From DATEMK01 sp035275625 (GTDB lineage Bacteria; Bacteroidota; Bacteroidia; AKYH767-A; OLB10), in NCBI GenBank assembly GCA_035275625.1, contig DATEMK010000182.1, positions 1-14,740 on the forward strand: a stretch of DNA of 14,740 nt, written 5' to 3'. Shown here one piece after another: positions 13,041 to 14,740 of the stretch. Numbering within the stretch: position 1 is the first letter of the stretch; every line of letters starts with the position of its first letter. The position numbers were made by a program, and so were the translations under genes. The notes under the pieces were generated by a model. It was not told the DNA's origin and made no database searches. It saw only the letters and a program-made list of their open reading frames with translations.

Positions 13041-14633
13041 TTATGTTTTATCCGGCTCAAAAAACTCATGCGCTCTCCCTTCGCGGCTGTCTTCGAGCAG
13101 TTGTTTTACAATGCCGTCAGCACGTTTGCCATGATGGATAATTTTTACCAGGTCGTCATGGAGTGTTGCTGCCGCTTCCTTTCTTTCTTTTTCACCGGGT
13201 GCCGCAACAATGTCATGAAGCAGCTCAACAGCAACTTCTGAAAAGTTATTTACAAAATTGATGGGATTTTGTATTTCGTGTGCAACCCTCGAAGCCATTA
13301 CCCCGAAAGCAGCCATGCGCTCGGTTTTCACCAATTGCTGCTGGGCGCTTTTTAAATCAGCGTATGCTGCCTGCAATTGTGCATTCATCTTTTTTGTATT
13401 CCTGTTCTGGTTATAAAAAACGGTGGCAATGAATATGATTCCGATGAGTAATGCTCCCAACCCGATGATAACCGCTTTTCCCCGTTGAGAGGTGAGGCGC
13501 TGCACTTCATTCTGGCTTCTGAGCAGCTCAATTTCTTTTTGTTTCAGGTCTTCTTCACGGTTTTTTTCAATCCGTTCAATTTTCTCTTTGTTTTCGGCAT
13601 TGAAAACAGAATCGCGTGAAGCAACATGCTGCTTGTAAGCGAGGAGGCTTTCTTTGTAGTTACCTGAGAGAGATTCCAGGTCAGAAAGATATAAGTACAA
13701 TTCCTGCAGGCTGTTGCGGTCATCAATTTCCGTAAAAAAATCAATAGACATTTTTAAATAAAATTCTGCTTTCGGAATCACGATTGAAGTTTTGAGGCTG
13801 TCAGGCAGATGTAATGTATTGCCGGTGTTTTCTTTTGCAATGTTAGAATAGGTTTCACCGATATTACCAAGATTGATTGCGCTGAGAATTTTATTTCCCA
13901 GTTGCCGGTTCATGGCAAGAGCTTTGTAATCGTATTCGAGAGCTTTTAAATAGTTTTTCTGCTCCTGGTACACAAAACCAATGTTGCCAAGGTTGCGCGC
14001 CACGCCATCTTTTTCGCCAAGCATTTCGTATATCTTTAACGCTTTATTATAATATTCTATGGATTTGGTGTAAACGCCCTGTGCATCGTATGCATTGCCG
14101 ATGTTGCCGAGATTACGCGCGATGGCACTTTTATCATCCATCTCTTCATTCAGCTTAAGCGCATCGAAATGATATTTCAGCGCTTTCTCATACAGTTCCT
14201 GTCTTTCGTAAACTAACCCGATGTTTCCAAGAATAGTAGCAACATTTTTTTTATCATGTCCCTTTTCGCTCAGCGCAAGAGCATTCATCTGGTATTCGAG
14301 CGCTTTAGGATATTCTGCTTTTGCCCAATAATTTAACCCGGTTTTATTTCCTGCAACGGCAATGCCTTTTTGCCAATTCAATTTTTTTGCAAGTTCCATA
14401 GCATGCATGCCGTAATAAATTCCTGCATCGGGATTCACACGATAATATTCATACGATAAATCAATAAGCAGGCTGACGGTGTTTGTATCCGCATTGCTTT
14501 CATTTAATTTTCCGTTCACCGAATCGGTGCTCAAAACCCCGAGGAGTGAATCAATGCGCTCCTGTCCCTGTTTTTGAGCAGAAAGATTAATGGCGGACAG
14601 GATAAAAAATAACAGGATAAAATTTTTTTTCAT
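13041..14633 (-). CDS. TPR sensor histidine kinase truncated before the ATPase domain
   Basis: I prefer the ATG at 14633 (530 residues) because MKKNFILLFFILSAINLSAQ is a proper signal peptide; ATGs six and two codons upstream (14651 and 14639) are alternatives. Residues from about 50 to 290 form TPR repeats with a recurring xxxATxLGNIGxVYxxQxxYxKALxYxxxALKL pattern. A charged coiled coil follows, then a membrane segment AVIIGLGALLIGIIFIATVFY (about 387-407), a second coiled coil, and a HisKA dimerisation/phosphoacceptor helix with H-box FGVMASRVAHEIQNP, the His being about residue 452. KIIHHGKRADGIVKQLLEDSR matches the second HisKA helix. The protein then ends EFFEPDKT-stop, where homologues continue into the HATPase domain, so the N, G1 and G2 boxes are absent. 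It may be a decayed kinase or a phospho-acceptor needing a partner ATPase. Confidence 0.88.
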   Translation of the reverse strand: MKKNFILLFFILSAINLSAQKQGQERIDSLLGVLSTDSVNGKLNESNADTNTVSLLIDLSYEYYRVNPDAGIYYGMHAMELAKKLNWQKGIAVAGNKTGLNYWAKAEYPKALEYQMNALALSEKGHDKKNVATILGNIGLVYERQELYEKALKYHFDALKLNEEMDDKSAIARNLGNIGNAYDAQGVYTKSIEYYNKALKIYEMLGEKDGVARNLGNIGFVYQEQKNYLKALEYDYKALAMNRQLGNKILSAINLGNIGETYSNIAKENTGNTLHLPDSLKTSIVIPKAEFYLKMSIDFFTEIDDRNSLQELYLYLSDLESLSGNYKESLLAYKQHVASRDSVFNAENKEKIERIEKNREEDLKQKEIELLRSQNEVQRLTSQRGKAVIIGLGALLIGIIFIATVFYNQNRNTKKMNAQLQAAYADLKSAQQQLVKTERMAAFGVMASRVAHEIQNPINFVNNFSEVAVELLHDIVAAPGEKERKEAAATLHDDLVKIIHHGKRADGIVKQLLEDSREGRAHEFFEPDKT

Positions 14634-14643
14634 CAGCATATTT

Positions 14644-14706
14644 TTTTTCAAATAGATTAACTGCAGGGATTAATTCTTCTCTTGTCCAAAGCCGTTGGCT
14701 TTCTTT
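14644..14706 (-). pseudogene. Second HNH-like N-terminal fragment, in the leader of the kinase gene
   Basis: On the minus strand KESQRLWTREELIPAVNLF is read just upstream of the kinase start. It matches the fragment at 8356-8427 in protein (RLWTREELI identical, then (L/P)A(I/V)NL) and in DNA (ATTAATTCTTCTCTTGTCC is shared). No start codon equivalent to the one at 8427 is visible, and the frame runs on out of phase into the first codons of the kinase gene. It therefore serves now, at most, as the 5' leader of that gene. The right end may extend past the window edge. Confidence 0.45.
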
Positions 14707-14740
14707 GACAATGCCAAAATAATATTTTTATTCACGGCTG

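Overview
The window looks like a chromosomal accessory stretch from a Bacteroidota (Bacteroidetes) species. Five of the ten protein genes begin with a signal peptide (the first is cut by the window edge) and end in a type IX secretion system (T9SS) type A C-terminal sorting domain. Intergenic DNA is AT-rich, leaders are A-rich without clear Shine-Dalgarno sites, and two upstream regions match the Bacteroidetes TAnnTTTG promoter box.

Left part (1-6551): four secreted repeat proteins. A leucine-rich-repeat protein, open at the left edge, runs rightward. A kelch propeller, a second beta-propeller protein and a fourth exported protein run leftward. Middle part (6552-9220): short leftward genes (a small Pro/charge-rich exported protein, a four-helix-bundle suffix protein, an unrecognised membrane-anchored protein) separated by long repeat-filled gaps. 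Right part (9221-14740): a family-2-type SAM O-methyltransferase on the plus strand, a 682-residue secreted protein with about 13 Asp-box repeats, and a TPR/membrane/HisKA sensor kinase that stops before its ATPase domain.

The notable layer lies between the genes. (1) Three separate 3' ends of a vsr (very short patch repair endonuclease) gene, all on the plus strand and all without the catalytic part, lie at 9258-9398, 10562-10642 and 12843-13006. The first two bracket the methyltransferase gene as direct repeats. (2) Two fragments of about 20 codons, on the minus strand, match the N-terminal pattern RLWTREELI of an HNH/restriction-endonuclease-like family (8356-8427 and 14644-14706), with a possible third decayed scrap near 6990-7010. 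(3) A dispersed intergenic repeat with core GAAAAATGAGAG plus TATGAAACTACAT occurs at seven places between 3733 and 8369. A hairpin repeat centred on CTGCGTTAAC occurs three times nearby, and at 7512-7583 the two are joined as one composite unit. The same core abuts an HNH fragment at 8369/8371.

Taken together, the window looks like a place where restriction-modification gene debris and a home-grown repeat family have accumulated between genes for secreted surface proteins. No intact restriction-modification system, transposase, CRISPR array or RNA gene was seen. The secreted proteins have no obvious shared pathway beyond export and cell-surface display through the T9SS.
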